Source of the DNA: Pandoraea sp. PE-S2T-3
GTDB lineage: Bacteria; Pseudomonadota; Gammaproteobacteria; Burkholderiales; Burkholderiaceae
Length of the DNA: 64,000 nucleotides
Direction: 5' to 3'
Assembly (NCBI RefSeq): GCF_002179965.1
Contig: NZ_NGUQ01000007.1
Location: 744,001 to 808,000 of the forward strand
Below the pieces are notes generated by a model. That model was not told where the DNA came from. It searched no databases and saw nothing but the letters and a program-made list of their open reading frames with translations. Each line of letters starts with the position of its first letter. Position 1 is the first letter of the stretch. Positions 27,045 through 35,649 of this stretch are shown here, one piece after another. Made by a program: the position numbers and the translations under genes.

Positions 27045-27805
27045 ATTGTGATGGTCGCAAACGAGAGCTTCCGGCCGATCCAGTTGCGCCAGAACAGCCG
27101 GTCAAGGGCAAACGTCGCACGTACCGCAAGCGTGCCGCCACGATTGAGCAGGGGGAAGGCGTCGGGGTTGTAATACAGCACGTAGGCGAGAAGTCCCGGG
27201 TACACCTGATCGACGCGTTGCATGCCCACTTGTTCAAACATCGCATCCAGGTCGGGCAGGTCGAATCCCTGTTCGGTCTGCTCATCGAACAAGTCATTCT
27301 TCTGATAGATGCGTTCGCGGACTTTACGCGTGAGCCAAGTGTTCTGGGTGGGTTCAAACGTGACGAAGACACCGCCGGGAGCGAGCGCAGCGCAAAGACG
27401 GGCTACGACCTCGGCGCTTTGTTCGAACACGTGATGAAGGCCGCCGATCAGAATGATGAAGTCGAACGTCTCGCCCTTGGGATCGAAGCGGGTCGCATCC
27501 TGCCACTCGATACGAAGTCCGGGGTGTTGCTCACGCGCAAGCGCGACCATATTGTCGCTGTAATCGAAGCCGTAGTAGTCGACGTTGGGCTGCACGTAAT
27601 TACGAACGATCGCAAGGCCTTCGGCCATGCCGCACATCGGCTCGAGAAGCCGTGCGCCCGACGCAACCGAACTCTGTTTGTCCGAAAAGAAGTGCGTCCA
27701 GATGAGCTTCTTCAGCAGCAGATGATTGCTGCCTTTTCGTGCCGCCGAGTACTTGTCGGAGATCTGGTTGAAGTGCTCACGCTGGCGGTCGATTTTGTCG
27801 TTCAT
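27029..27805 (-). CDS. SAM-dependent methyltransferase
   Basis: A 258-residue class I methyltransferase. The SAM-binding motif I is LLEPMCGMAEGLAIV, followed by YYGFDYSDNMVALA, WQDATRFDP and IILIGGLHHVF (motifs II-IV). I start at ATG 27805, which overlaps the stop of the preceding gene as ATGA; the longer frame runs into that gene. The location within a gtr-like operon suggests it methylates the added sugar or its lipid-linked precursor. The substrate is not evident from the sequence. Confidence 0.82.
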   Translation of the reverse strand: MNDKIDRQREHFNQISDKYSAARKGSNHLLLKKLIWTHFFSDKQSSVASGARLLEPMCGMAEGLAIVRNYVQPNVDYYGFDYSDNMVALAREQHPGLRIEWQDATRFDPKGETFDFIILIGGLHHVFEQSAEVVARLCAALAPGGVFVTFEPTQNTWLTRKVRERIYQKNDLFDEQTEQGFDLPDLDAMFEQVGMQRVDQVYPGLLAYVLYYNPDAFPLLNRGGTLAVRATFALDRLFWRNWIGRKLSFATITMWRKP

Positions 27806-28134
27806 GTCTTGCCTGTTGTGATGCCAATGACGGCAATGCCCAGCAGTATCAGCAGGATGCCTGCGCCTTGCGGCATGGAGAGCCGCTCGTTGAGAAGCAT
27901 GTAACCGGTGACCGTCGTCCCCATCATCAGTAAGCCCGAGGCCACCGGGAAGGCGAGTGACAGCGGGAAGATGCGCAGTATGTAGATCCACATACCGGCA
28001 CCCGCCACGTACAGAATGCCCCCGCAGACAAACTTCACACTCACCCACGAGGACGACGTCTTCAGAAAGTAGAGACCGAGGCAGCTCGTGACGGTGTAAA
28101 GCAGCAGCCCGAGAAAACCAACGAGGAGCTTCAC
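27802..28134 (-). CDS. Small four-helix transporter of the EamA/SMR type (ArnE/F-like)
   Basis: A 110-residue protein made of four hydrophobic helices: LVGFLGLLLYTVTSCLGLYF, then FVCGGILYVAGAGMWIYIL, then LAFPVASGLLMMGTTVTGYM and a last one ending IGITTGKT. This is the layout of small DMT proteins such as ArnE/ArnF, which flip undecaprenyl-phosphate sugars. Start GTG 28134 overlaps the upstream stop (GTGA). It occupies the place usually held by GtrA in Gtr operons. Confidence 0.78.
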   Translation of the reverse strand: MKLLVGFLGLLLYTVTSCLGLYFLKTSSSWVSVKFVCGGILYVAGAGMWIYILRIFPLSLAFPVASGLLMMGTTVTGYMLLNERLSMPQGAGILLILLGIAVIGITTGKT

Positions 28135-29102
28135 GGCAACTCCTCGTCGATGAGGTATCTCGGACGTCGTTTCACGCCGGTCAGAATCTGCGCCATGTAT
28201 TCGCCGATGATGGCTACGCAAAGAATCTGCACGCCCCCCAGGAAATAGATGGGCAACGTCGTCGAAGCCCACCCCGGCACAACCCCCCCGAAGAACAGCG
28301 CTGCGCAGAGGATGTAGGCAGACATGACGAGTGTGATGCCGAAGACCAGCAGCCCGATCAACGTAATCATTCGCAGCGGCGCAACGCTGAACGATGTGAC
28401 ACCGTTCACGGCCAGCTTGACCATCTTGGCGAGTGAGTATTTGCTGACACCGGCAGCGCGCTCGGAGACATCAAATTCTACGATTGCGCTCCGGTAGCCC
28501 AATTGCATGCAGATCGCGCGCAGAAAAACATCCGGCTCGCTGTACTCGCTCAGGGCAGCCATTGCCTTGGCGCTCAACAAACGATAGTCGGCGTGATTGG
28601 GAATCACACCCGCCCCCATTTGTCCCATCAGCCGGTAGAAAAAACTGGCTGATGTGCGTTTGAAGCGGCTGTCGGTGTCCCGGCTCTTTCGAACACCGAA
28701 CACAATTTCAGCGCCATCACGATGGCGTTCTAAAAAGGTCGCCATCGCGCCGGCATCCTGCTGCAAATCGGCGTCAATGGAAATTGAGACGTCGCAGCGT
28801 GTTCTGGCCTGTAGCAAACCAGCCAATAGTGCACTTTGATGACCGAAGTTTCGGGATAGCTTCAAGGCGCAGACGGATGGGTTATCGAGCCGTGCGGCGC
28901 TCAGAATCGGCCAGGTAAGGTCCGAGGACCCGTCGTCGACAAAATAGAGAAAGCTTGCGGCCGCTACGAGTCCGTTCACTTTCAAAGTGTCCAGCTCGAC
29001 AATGAGACGGGCGATGGTGAGGGGCAGAACGTCCTGCTCGTTATAACAAGGCACGACGATTGCCAACGTTGGCAGATCGCAATCTTTGCGAGAAGGTCCC
29101 AT
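28131..29102 (-). CDS. Polyprenyl-phosphate glycosyltransferase (GtrB/ArnC/DPM1-like)
   Basis: A 323-residue GT2 enzyme with catalytic domain motifs LAIVVPCYNEQDVLPLT, FVDDGSSD, LSRNFGHQSALLAGL and IDADLQQD, followed by two C-terminal transmembrane helices (about 225-300). This is the GtrB/DPM1 form that transfers a sugar from a nucleotide donor to undecaprenyl phosphate at the inner membrane. It is the first gene of the minus-strand operon and ends with a GTGA overlap. Confidence 0.88.
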   Translation of the reverse strand: MGPSRKDCDLPTLAIVVPCYNEQDVLPLTIARLIVELDTLKVNGLVAAASFLYFVDDGSSDLTWPILSAARLDNPSVCALKLSRNFGHQSALLAGLLQARTRCDVSISIDADLQQDAGAMATFLERHRDGAEIVFGVRKSRDTDSRFKRTSASFFYRLMGQMGAGVIPNHADYRLLSAKAMAALSEYSEPDVFLRAICMQLGYRSAIVEFDVSERAAGVSKYSLAKMVKLAVNGVTSFSVAPLRMITLIGLLVFGITLVMSAYILCAALFFGGVVPGWASTTLPIYFLGGVQILCVAIIGEYMAQILTGVKRRPRYLIDEELP

Positions 29103-29411
29103 TGTTGTGTGCTTTTTTGCGTTGCCGAATTATACGTGAGCAGTATTCCAGTCCCTGTGGCCAAAGGCTGCTTTGCAACGCGTCGATTCACCATTCCGCC
29201 TTGACAGACTGTTTTCACGCACTAGCCTTAACAGAGATGCGTGTGAAATCTGGCGCGTCTTTGGTTCGGGGCGGCTTGGGTTACCTGATTCCCTCATGTG
29301 TAAGGGGCCACGGTCGATGACAATGAAACGACTTTCCCCTCGCGAATTGGCGTGGGCGCTATCGCAAGCGTCGCCGCAGCCGACGTGCTGCGCGTCGCGA
29401 AGGTGGGTGGT
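29103..29411. other. Divergent intergenic region between the gtr-like and cox operons
   Basis: About 309 bases with no supported gene. It must hold the promoters of the minus-strand glycan-modification operon and of the cox operon; small open frames here look like chance. Confidence 0.6.
29201..29228 (+). promoter_or_regulatory. Candidate sigma-70 promoter for the cox operon
   Basis: TTGACA at 29201-29206 is a perfect -35 box; TAGCCT at 29223-29228, 16 bases later, is a weak -10 box. It lies about 180 bases before coxB in the divergent intergenic region. Confidence 0.35.
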
Positions 29412-30878
29412 ATGGCCCTCCCGATCCTCCTGATCGTCATTGTCGTCGCCGCGCTCGCGTTTCATTTCTGGAGTCCGTGGTGGCTGACCCCGCTGGCGTC
29501 GAACTGGCGCCAGATGGACGACACCCTCACCATCACGCTGGTGATCACCGGCGTGGCATTCGTCGTCATCAATCTCTTCGTGGCATGGGCGGTCTTTCGC
29601 TATCGCCATCGCGACGGTCACCGCGCCGCCTACGAGCCCCACAACCGACGTCTTGAAGCCTGGCTCATCGGTATCACGACCGTCGGCATCGTGGCGATGC
29701 TCGCCCCGGGGCTGCTCGTCTACGCCAAGCTCATCAACCCGCCGTCGAACGCCATGGTGGTGGAAGTCGTCGGCCAGCAGTGGCAGTGGCGGTTTCGACT
29801 GCCGGGACCGGACGGGCGCCTCGGCAGCTCCGATCCCGCCTATGTCACCGCCGATAACCCGCTCGGCCTGAATCCCAAGGATCCCGCCAATCAGGACAAT
29901 CGCATCGTCGATGCCCCCGAGCTTCATCTGCTCGTCGGCGTGCCGGTCAAATTGCTGCTGCGCGCCAAAGATGTCCTCCACGATTTCTATGTCCCGCCAT
30001 TCCGCACGCGGATGAACATGGTGCCCGGCATGGTCACGCAAATGTGGCTCACCCCCACGCAAACCGGGCGTTTCGACATTCTCTGCGCTCAGCTTTGCGG
30101 CGTCGGGCATTCGAACATGCGCGGCGTCGTCGTCGTCGATGACCGCCCCGCCTATGATGCGTGGGCCGCCAAACTGCCGACATTTGCTGCACTGCAAGCC
30201 CAGCACGCCGGGGCAAGTGCGATGGACCCGCTCGCGGCCAAGGGCAAGCTGCTTGCACAGGCGAAGGGTTGCGCGGTGTGCCATTCGGTCGATGGCGCTG
30301 CGGGCGTCGGACCGACGTGGCATGGCCTTTATGGCAAGACCGAGACATTTCAGGACGGCAGCTCCGCCAAGGTCGACGACGCCTATCTCGCCACGTTCAT
30401 TCGAAACCCGACCGCGCGCGTGCCCAAAGGCTTCGCGCCAATCATGCCGCAACTCGACGTGAACGATGCCGATCTCGCCGCACTGATCGCCTACATCAAG
30501 ACACTCGCACCGGGCGGGGCAGCCGGGACGCCAGCGACGCCTGCAACCCCCACAGCGCCTGCTGCCCCCGCCGCACCGACTGCCCGCGCAGATACCCTGC
30601 AACTCGCCCAGAACTCGCTGGCCACGCCTCGCTCGCCCGCACCGATGGCGCCGTTGTCACCTGCGGCCGACTCGTCGTCTGCATCGTCGCCTTCGTCGCC
30701 TTCGTCGCCCCCGTCGGGCTACCGGGCGCCGTCGCAGTCCGGGCCGCCGCCGCTGGCCACACCGATTCCGCCCTTGGCCATCCCGCCACAACCGGGCAAC
30801 GCACCTTCGGCACCGTCCGGCGGGGTATCGCCACCGCGTGTGCCATCGATGGTCCCGCCGCAAACCAGACCGCAATAG
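29412..30878 (+). CDS. coxB: Cytochrome c oxidase subunit II fused to cytochrome c (caa3 type)
   Basis: A 488-residue protein: two transmembrane helices (3-20 and about 38-62, with a further hydrophobic stretch 84-106), a cupredoxin CuA domain with His190, Cys225, Cys229, His233 and Met236 (CAQLCGVGHSNM), then a cytochrome c domain with CAVCH (287-291). It accepts electrons from soluble cytochrome c and passes them to subunit I. After residue 369 comes a 120-residue Pro/Ala/Ser-rich tail of unknown role. I use ATG 29412 (AAGGTGG upstream); a GTG at 29352 would add 20 residues. Confidence 0.92.
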   Translation: MALPILLIVIVVAALAFHFWSPWWLTPLASNWRQMDDTLTITLVITGVAFVVINLFVAWAVFRYRHRDGHRAAYEPHNRRLEAWLIGITTVGIVAMLAPGLLVYAKLINPPSNAMVVEVVGQQWQWRFRLPGPDGRLGSSDPAYVTADNPLGLNPKDPANQDNRIVDAPELHLLVGVPVKLLLRAKDVLHDFYVPPFRTRMNMVPGMVTQMWLTPTQTGRFDILCAQLCGVGHSNMRGVVVVDDRPAYDAWAAKLPTFAALQAQHAGASAMDPLAAKGKLLAQAKGCAVCHSVDGAAGVGPTWHGLYGKTETFQDGSSAKVDDAYLATFIRNPTARVPKGFAPIMPQLDVNDADLAALIAYIKTLAPGGAAGTPATPATPTAPAAPAAPTARADTLQLAQNSLATPRSPAPMAPLSPAADSSSASSPSSPSSPPSGYRAPSQSGPPPLATPIPPLAIPPQPGNAPSAPSGGVSPPRVPSMVPPQTRPQ

Positions 30879-30931
30879 CACGAACAAGACAGATAAAACA
30901 GACAAGACAGACGTGAAGGAGGAGAGACTTC

Positions 30932-32761
30932 ATGGCTTACGGAAAATCCGCACACGGTGACCACGACGGCCCGCAAAGCTTCTGGACGAAGTACGTCTGG
31001 AGTCAGGACCACAAAGTCATCGCAGTGCAGTATGCGCTCACGGCCATCGCCGTCGGTCTGGTCGGTCTCGTGCTCTCCAACCTGATGCGTCTGCAACTGG
31101 GCTTCCCCGGCAAGTTCTCGTTCATCGACGCCAGTCACTATTACCAGTACGTGACGATGCACGGCATGATCATGGTGATCTACCTGCTCACCGCGCTGTT
31201 TCTGGGCGGCTTCGGCAACTACCTGATCCCGCTGATGGTGGGTGCGCGCGACATGGTCTTCCCGTTCCTGAACATGCTCAGTTACTGGGTCTACCTGTTG
31301 GCCGTCATCGTGCTGATGGCGAGTTTCTTCGTACCGGGCGGGCCCACGGGGGCCGGCTGGACGCTCTACCCGCCACAGGCCATCCTGCCCGGCACACCGG
31401 GCACGGAATGGGGCATCGTGCTGATGCTCGTCTCGCTGCTGATCTTCATCGTGGCGGCGACGATGGGCGGGCTGAACTACGTCACCACGGTCTTGCAGGC
31501 GCGCACCGAAGGCATGACCCTGCTGCGCATGCCGCTCACCGTCTGGGGCATCGTGATGGCGACCGTGCTGGCGTTGCTCGCCTTCCCTGCGCTGTTTGTC
31601 TCGGGCGTGATGATGCTGCTCGACAAGACGCTGCATACCAGCTTCTTCATGCCCGCCATCGTCTCGCTCGGGCAGCCGCTCGACTATCGCGGCGGCAGTC
31701 CGTTGCTGTTCCAGCATCTGTTCTGGTTCTTTGGTCACCCGGAGGTCTACATCGTCGCGCTGCCGGCATTCGGCATCGTCTCCGATCTCATCAGCGTGCA
31801 TGCGCGCAAGAACATCTTCGGCTACCGCATGATGGTCTGGGCGATTCTCGCCATTGGCGTGCTGTCGTTCGTGGTGTGGGCGCACCACATGTTCATCAGC
31901 GGCATGAATCCGTACTTCGGCTTCTTCTTCGCCACGACCACGCTCATCATCGCCATCCCCACGGCCATCAAGGTCTACAACTGGGTGCTCACGCTCTGGC
32001 GCGGCGACATTCATCTGAGCGTGCCGATGCTGTTCGCCATCGGCTTCATCAGCACGTTCGTGATCGGCGGCCTGACGGGATTGTTTCTCGGCAACGTGAG
32101 CGTGGACATGCCGCTCTCGAACACTTACTTCGTGGTCGCGCACTTTCACATGGTGATGGGCGTCGCACCGTTGCTGGTGGTCTTCGGCGGCATCTATCAC
32201 TGGTATCCGCTGGTGAGCGGCAGACGCCTCAATGATCGTCTCGGGCAGTGGCACTTCTGGATCACGTTCCTGGGCACCTACGCGATCTTCTTCCCGATGC
32301 ATTACCTCGGCATTCTCGGCATGCCGCGACGCTATTACGAGTTTCAGGGGTACAGCTTCATTCCGCAGTCTGCCCACACGATGAACACCTATATTTCGGT
32401 GGCGGCGTTCATCGTCGCGCTCGGGCAATTACTGTTCCTGTTCAATCTCGCGTGGAGTCTGCGGCACGGCAAACCGGCCGGTGCGAATACGTGGCGTGCA
32501 GCGTCGCTCGAATGGCAGACACCCAACGTGCCACCGGTACACGGCAACTGGGGACCGACGCTGCCCGTGGCCTATCGCTGGCCGTATGAGTACAGCGTGC
32601 CGGGCGACATCGACGACTTCGTCGCACAGAATCTCGCGCCTGATCCGCGACGGCCGGCGACCATGGTCGATCGCGATGCCTTGCCGTCGCACGGACAATC
32701 GTCACCCTCCGTACCGCCCACCCCGCCTTCGCCGGATAGCCCGAAAGGAGCCGCATCATGA
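30932..32761 (+). CDS. coxA: Cytochrome c oxidase subunit I
   Basis: A 609-residue catalytic subunit with about 12 helices, binding heme a and the heme a3-CuB centre. Visible signatures include the low-spin heme ligand region MHGMIMVIYLLTALF, HPEVYIVALPAFG (CuB His and cross-linked Tyr), HHMFISGMNP (CuB histidines) and YFVVAHFHMVMG (heme ligands). Preceded by a very strong AAGGAGGAGAG site. The stop overlaps the next gene by ATGA. The C-terminal extension after about residue 560 is hydrophilic and Pro-rich. Confidence 0.96.
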   Translation: MAYGKSAHGDHDGPQSFWTKYVWSQDHKVIAVQYALTAIAVGLVGLVLSNLMRLQLGFPGKFSFIDASHYYQYVTMHGMIMVIYLLTALFLGGFGNYLIPLMVGARDMVFPFLNMLSYWVYLLAVIVLMASFFVPGGPTGAGWTLYPPQAILPGTPGTEWGIVLMLVSLLIFIVAATMGGLNYVTTVLQARTEGMTLLRMPLTVWGIVMATVLALLAFPALFVSGVMMLLDKTLHTSFFMPAIVSLGQPLDYRGGSPLLFQHLFWFFGHPEVYIVALPAFGIVSDLISVHARKNIFGYRMMVWAILAIGVLSFVVWAHHMFISGMNPYFGFFFATTTLIIAIPTAIKVYNWVLTLWRGDIHLSVPMLFAIGFISTFVIGGLTGLFLGNVSVDMPLSNTYFVVAHFHMVMGVAPLLVVFGGIYHWYPLVSGRRLNDRLGQWHFWITFLGTYAIFFPMHYLGILGMPRRYYEFQGYSFIPQSAHTMNTYISVAAFIVALGQLLFLFNLAWSLRHGKPAGANTWRAASLEWQTPNVPPVHGNWGPTLPVAYRWPYEYSVPGDIDDFVAQNLAPDPRRPATMVDRDALPSHGQSSPSVPPTPPSPDSPKGAAS

Positions 32762-33381
32762 GACCCGTTCCGTCGTGGCCGCCCATGCCCGGAGGCGCGC
32801 CGATCGCGCAGCCGCCGCGCCGCAGGGCCTCGCAGGTTGCCATCTGGTGGCTGATGGGCGTCATCGGCGTGTTGTTCGGTTTGATGCTCGTCGCCTACGT
32901 AATGCGCATGAGTCTCGGCGACTGGCGGCCGCTGCCGTCGCTCCCGATGCTGTGGTTGAACACGGGGGTGCTGGCCGCGGCGTGCATCGTGATGCAGTCG
33001 TCCGTCTGGCAGGCGAAGCGCGGCGAACTGCGCCGCTCGCGCCGCGACTGGACGGTGGCCGGCGTGCTCGCGCTGATGTTCGTGATCGGGCAATTGTGGG
33101 TCTGGCGCGATCTCGTCGCACGCCACTATGGCGTGGCGGGCAACCCGGCCAATAGCTTCTTCTTCCTGCTCACGGGGCTGCACGCCCTGCATCTCGTCGG
33201 CGGACTCGTCGCATGGGCGCTGCTCATGCCGCGCGCGATGTCGCACGGCACACGCGCGCGACGGCTGTCGCTCACCGCGCAGTACTGGCATTTTCTTTTG
33301 CTGCTGTGGCTCGTGCTGTTCGCCGCCATGGTCAATCTCACGCCAGAGATTGCACAGCGGTTGTGTGGCGTCAGTCAGTGA
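32758..33381 (+). CDS. Cytochrome c oxidase subunit III-like membrane protein
   Basis: A 207-residue protein with five hydrophobic helices and the subunit III-type motif FFLLTGLHALHLVGGLVAW plus AQYWHFLLLLWLVLF near the C-terminus, which mirror GFHGLHVSAGVIYLL and LYWHFVDLVWVFIF in the next gene. It therefore belongs to the heme-copper oxidase subunit III family and is a second copy beside coxC. It may assist assembly or replace CoxC under some conditions. It is translationally coupled to coxA. Confidence 0.8.
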   Translation: MRPVPSWPPMPGGAPIAQPPRRRASQVAIWWLMGVIGVLFGLMLVAYVMRMSLGDWRPLPSLPMLWLNTGVLAAACIVMQSSVWQAKRGELRRSRRDWTVAGVLALMFVIGQLWVWRDLVARHYGVAGNPANSFFFLLTGLHALHLVGGLVAWALLMPRAMSHGTRARRLSLTAQYWHFLLLLWLVLFAAMVNLTPEIAQRLCGVSQ

Positions 33382-33395
33382 GCCGGAGCGACATC

Positions 33396-34097
33396 GTGAA
33401 TACGACATCGACCCCTTCGAACGCAATCGCAGACCCAGCCCATCTGCCCGGCGGCTGGCGCGGCATCGTGACCGACTGGTCCGGCGACCGCGCGGCGTTT
33501 CAGGTGCCGTGGGGCAAGGCGATGATGTGGATATTCCTCGTCTCGGACACCTTCGTCTTCAGCAGCTTTCTCATCGGCTACATGACGGTGCGCATCTCCA
33601 CGACGGCACCATGGCCCAACCCCGCTGAGATCTTTGCACTGAACGTGAACGGGCACCCGGTGCCCTTGTTGCTCATCGCGATCATGACCTTCGTGCTGAT
33701 CAGCAGCAGCGGCAGCATGGCGATGGCCGTCAATTATGCGTATCGGAAAGACCGCGACAAGACGGCGGCGTGCATTCTCGCGACCGCGTATCTGGGCATC
33801 GCGTTCGTGGGCATGCAGGCCTTCGAGTGGACCAACCTGATCGCGCATGAAGGCATTCGCCCGTGGGGTAACAAGATGGGCGCGGCGCAGTTCGGTGCGT
33901 GCTTCTTCATGATCACCGGATTTCACGGACTGCACGTGAGCGCGGGTGTGATCTATCTGCTCACCGTCATGCGCAAGGTGCTCAACGGCACGCTTGAGCG
34001 GCGAGGCAACTATCAACTCGTCGAGATCGCGGGCCTTTATTGGCACTTCGTCGATCTCGTCTGGGTGTTCATCTTTGCGTTGTTCTATCTCTGGTAG
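33396..34097 (+). CDS. coxC: Cytochrome c oxidase subunit III
   Basis: A 233-residue membrane protein with five to six helices and the conserved ITGFHGLHVSAGVIYLL and LYWHFVDLVWVFIFALFYLW motifs of subunit III, which stabilises the oxygen-reducing centre. The start is GTG 33396 with GGAG seven bases upstream; the longer frame runs inside the previous gene. It follows the subunit III-like gene by 14 bases. Confidence 0.92.
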   Translation: MNTTSTPSNAIADPAHLPGGWRGIVTDWSGDRAAFQVPWGKAMMWIFLVSDTFVFSSFLIGYMTVRISTTAPWPNPAEIFALNVNGHPVPLLLIAIMTFVLISSSGSMAMAVNYAYRKDRDKTAACILATAYLGIAFVGMQAFEWTNLIAHEGIRPWGNKMGAAQFGACFFMITGFHGLHVSAGVIYLLTVMRKVLNGTLERRGNYQLVEIAGLYWHFVDLVWVFIFALFYLW

Positions 34098-34106
34098 AGG
34101 CCTGTC

Positions 34107-34469
34107 ATGGACCCCGCTGCTGCTTCCTCAACGGCATCTGCAACTGCCTCCGCATCCGACGATCACTCCGGACAACAACACCCGGTCGGCATCTACCTGA
34201 AAGTGTGGGGGCTGCTGTTCGTGCTCTCGACGTTCTCGTATCTGGTCGACTACGCGAACCTGCACGGCTATCTGCGATGGGGATTGATTCTCGCGCTGAT
34301 GGTCGCCAAGGCGGGGCTGATCGTGGCGGTCTTCATGCATATGCGCTGGGAGCGGCTGGCGCTTGTCTACGCGATTCTGATTCCACCGCTCGCGTTACTC
34401 GTGTTGATGGCGCTCATGGCGACCGAAGCCGACTACACGTTCCTCACGCGGCTGGCGCATTTCGGTTAA
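34107..34469 (+). CDS. Cytochrome c oxidase subunit IV (CoxD/CyoD-like)
   Basis: A 120-residue protein with three hydrophobic helices (about 35-50, 58-80 and 88-108): YLKVWGLLFVLSTFSYLVDY, WGLILALMVAKAGLIVAVFM and a last one. Preceding residues are hydrophilic and Ser/Ala-rich. This is the small subunit IV of prokaryotic aa3/caa3 oxidases. It is the last cox gene and ends 12 bases from the convergent LysR gene. Confidence 0.85.
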   Translation: MDPAAASSTASATASASDDHSGQQHPVGIYLKVWGLLFVLSTFSYLVDYANLHGYLRWGLILALMVAKAGLIVAVFMHMRWERLALVYAILIPPLALLVLMALMATEADYTFLTRLAHFG

Positions 34470-34481
34470 TCCCGCCAACGA

Positions 34482-35414
34482 TCACAACAATTCCACCAGC
34501 CGCCGGTCGCTCTTGCGGCAGTATTCCGCACAGGCGGCGCGCGCAGCCGTCGCCGCACCGTGCACGAACAACGGCGCATCGGCGCGCCGCGACATCGACA
34601 CGACGATGGACGGCGGCGCTGGCTGCAACGGCAGTTCGACCACTTCCCCATTCGCGATCAGCGTGTCTACGAACAGGCGCGGTATTGCCGCCACGCCGAA
34701 GCCGTCGCGCACCAGTTGCACGATGACGGCAATCGACGGCGAGCCCGTGATGCGCGTCTCGGAGAGCGGCACGCCGTGCACGCCCGCCAGCTTTGCGACG
34801 ATATCTTCGAGCGCCCGATGCGGAGCGGTGCCGCGTCCGTAGGTGAGGATCGGGTGCTGCAAGACCTGCTTGGCGAGTCCGCCGCGCGTGTTCGGAAACA
34901 AGCCGGTACGTGCGATCCAGTGCACCGGGTAATTGGCTAACGCGTCGCACACCACGCTGCTGTCGTCGCTGCCTTCCACGCGAATGATCAGATCGAGTTC
35001 GTCGGCGAGCAACCGTCGTTGCAACTGCACGGAAACATCGACCGTCAGCTCGACTTCCAGTGTCGGGTAATCGGCGGCCAGCCGCCGCAGGTAATGCGGC
35101 AACCAGCTATGCACCACCGTTTCGATCACGCCCAGACGCAGGCGTCCGCGTGTCGTGCTTTCACCTGAGGCGGCCGCTTGCAAGCGCTTGGCCGCTTCGA
35201 CCACGGCCTTGGCATAGCCGAGCAAATATTCGCCGTTGGGCGTGAGGCGAAACTCGCGGCTTTCGCGATCCACCAGCGCGGTGTTCAACTCGTCTTCGAG
35301 CGCTTTCAGGCGCTGCGAAATGGCGGCGGGCGTGGCGTGCAAGGCGGCGGCGGTAGCGCGAAAGTTGCGCAGTTTGGCCAGCGTGACGAAGGTTTCGAGA
35401 AAACGGGTATTCAC
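34482..35414 (-). CDS. LysR-type transcriptional regulator
   Basis: A 310-residue regulator: N-terminal winged helix-turn-helix NTRFLETFVTLAKLRNFRAT...AAISQRLKALEDELNTALV, then the periplasmic-binding-fold effector domain (about 90-290). I use GTG 35414, which gives the normal LysR length; the frame continues upstream. It is transcribed divergently from the D-glutamate-cyclase-like gene at 35650, so it probably senses a substrate of that pathway and controls the three-gene set. Confidence 0.9.
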   Translation of the reverse strand: MNTRFLETFVTLAKLRNFRATAAALHATPAAISQRLKALEDELNTALVDRESREFRLTPNGEYLLGYAKAVVEAAKRLQAAASGESTTRGRLRLGVIETVVHSWLPHYLRRLAADYPTLEVELTVDVSVQLQRRLLADELDLIIRVEGSDDSSVVCDALANYPVHWIARTGLFPNTRGGLAKQVLQHPILTYGRGTAPHRALEDIVAKLAGVHGVPLSETRITGSPSIAVIVQLVRDGFGVAAIPRLFVDTLIANGEVVELPLQPAPPSIVVSMSRRADAPLFVHGAATAARAACAEYCRKSDRRLVELL

Positions 35415-35506
35415 GGCAATCCTGTGGGGGGCAGGGGCGCGACGCGCGCGATAGCGGTCATGCTGTGAAGAAAAGAAAGACGGCAAACCTCGGGAAAACC
35501 CGCGAA

Positions 35507-35555
35507 GTCGTTAAGAAATTCTATACGGCGACGCGTAGAAAAACTCGTTAGCGAC
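35507..35555. promoter_or_regulatory. Nested dyads in the divergent LysR/hydro-lyase promoter region
   Basis: GTCGTTAA (35507-35514) is an imperfect inverted copy of TTAGCGAC (35548-35555), and inside it TTCTA-N12-TAGAA (35519-35540) forms a perfect dyad. The position between the divergent genes fits an operator for the LysR protein. Confidence 0.4.
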
Positions 35556-35649
35556 AACATTTTTTTCTTTCTATGCTTCATCCATTCGATGCGCCCCCCA
35601 AGCACTTCAACGCATCGCCCCCGGATTGTTGCTCACTCGCCCGACCGCC

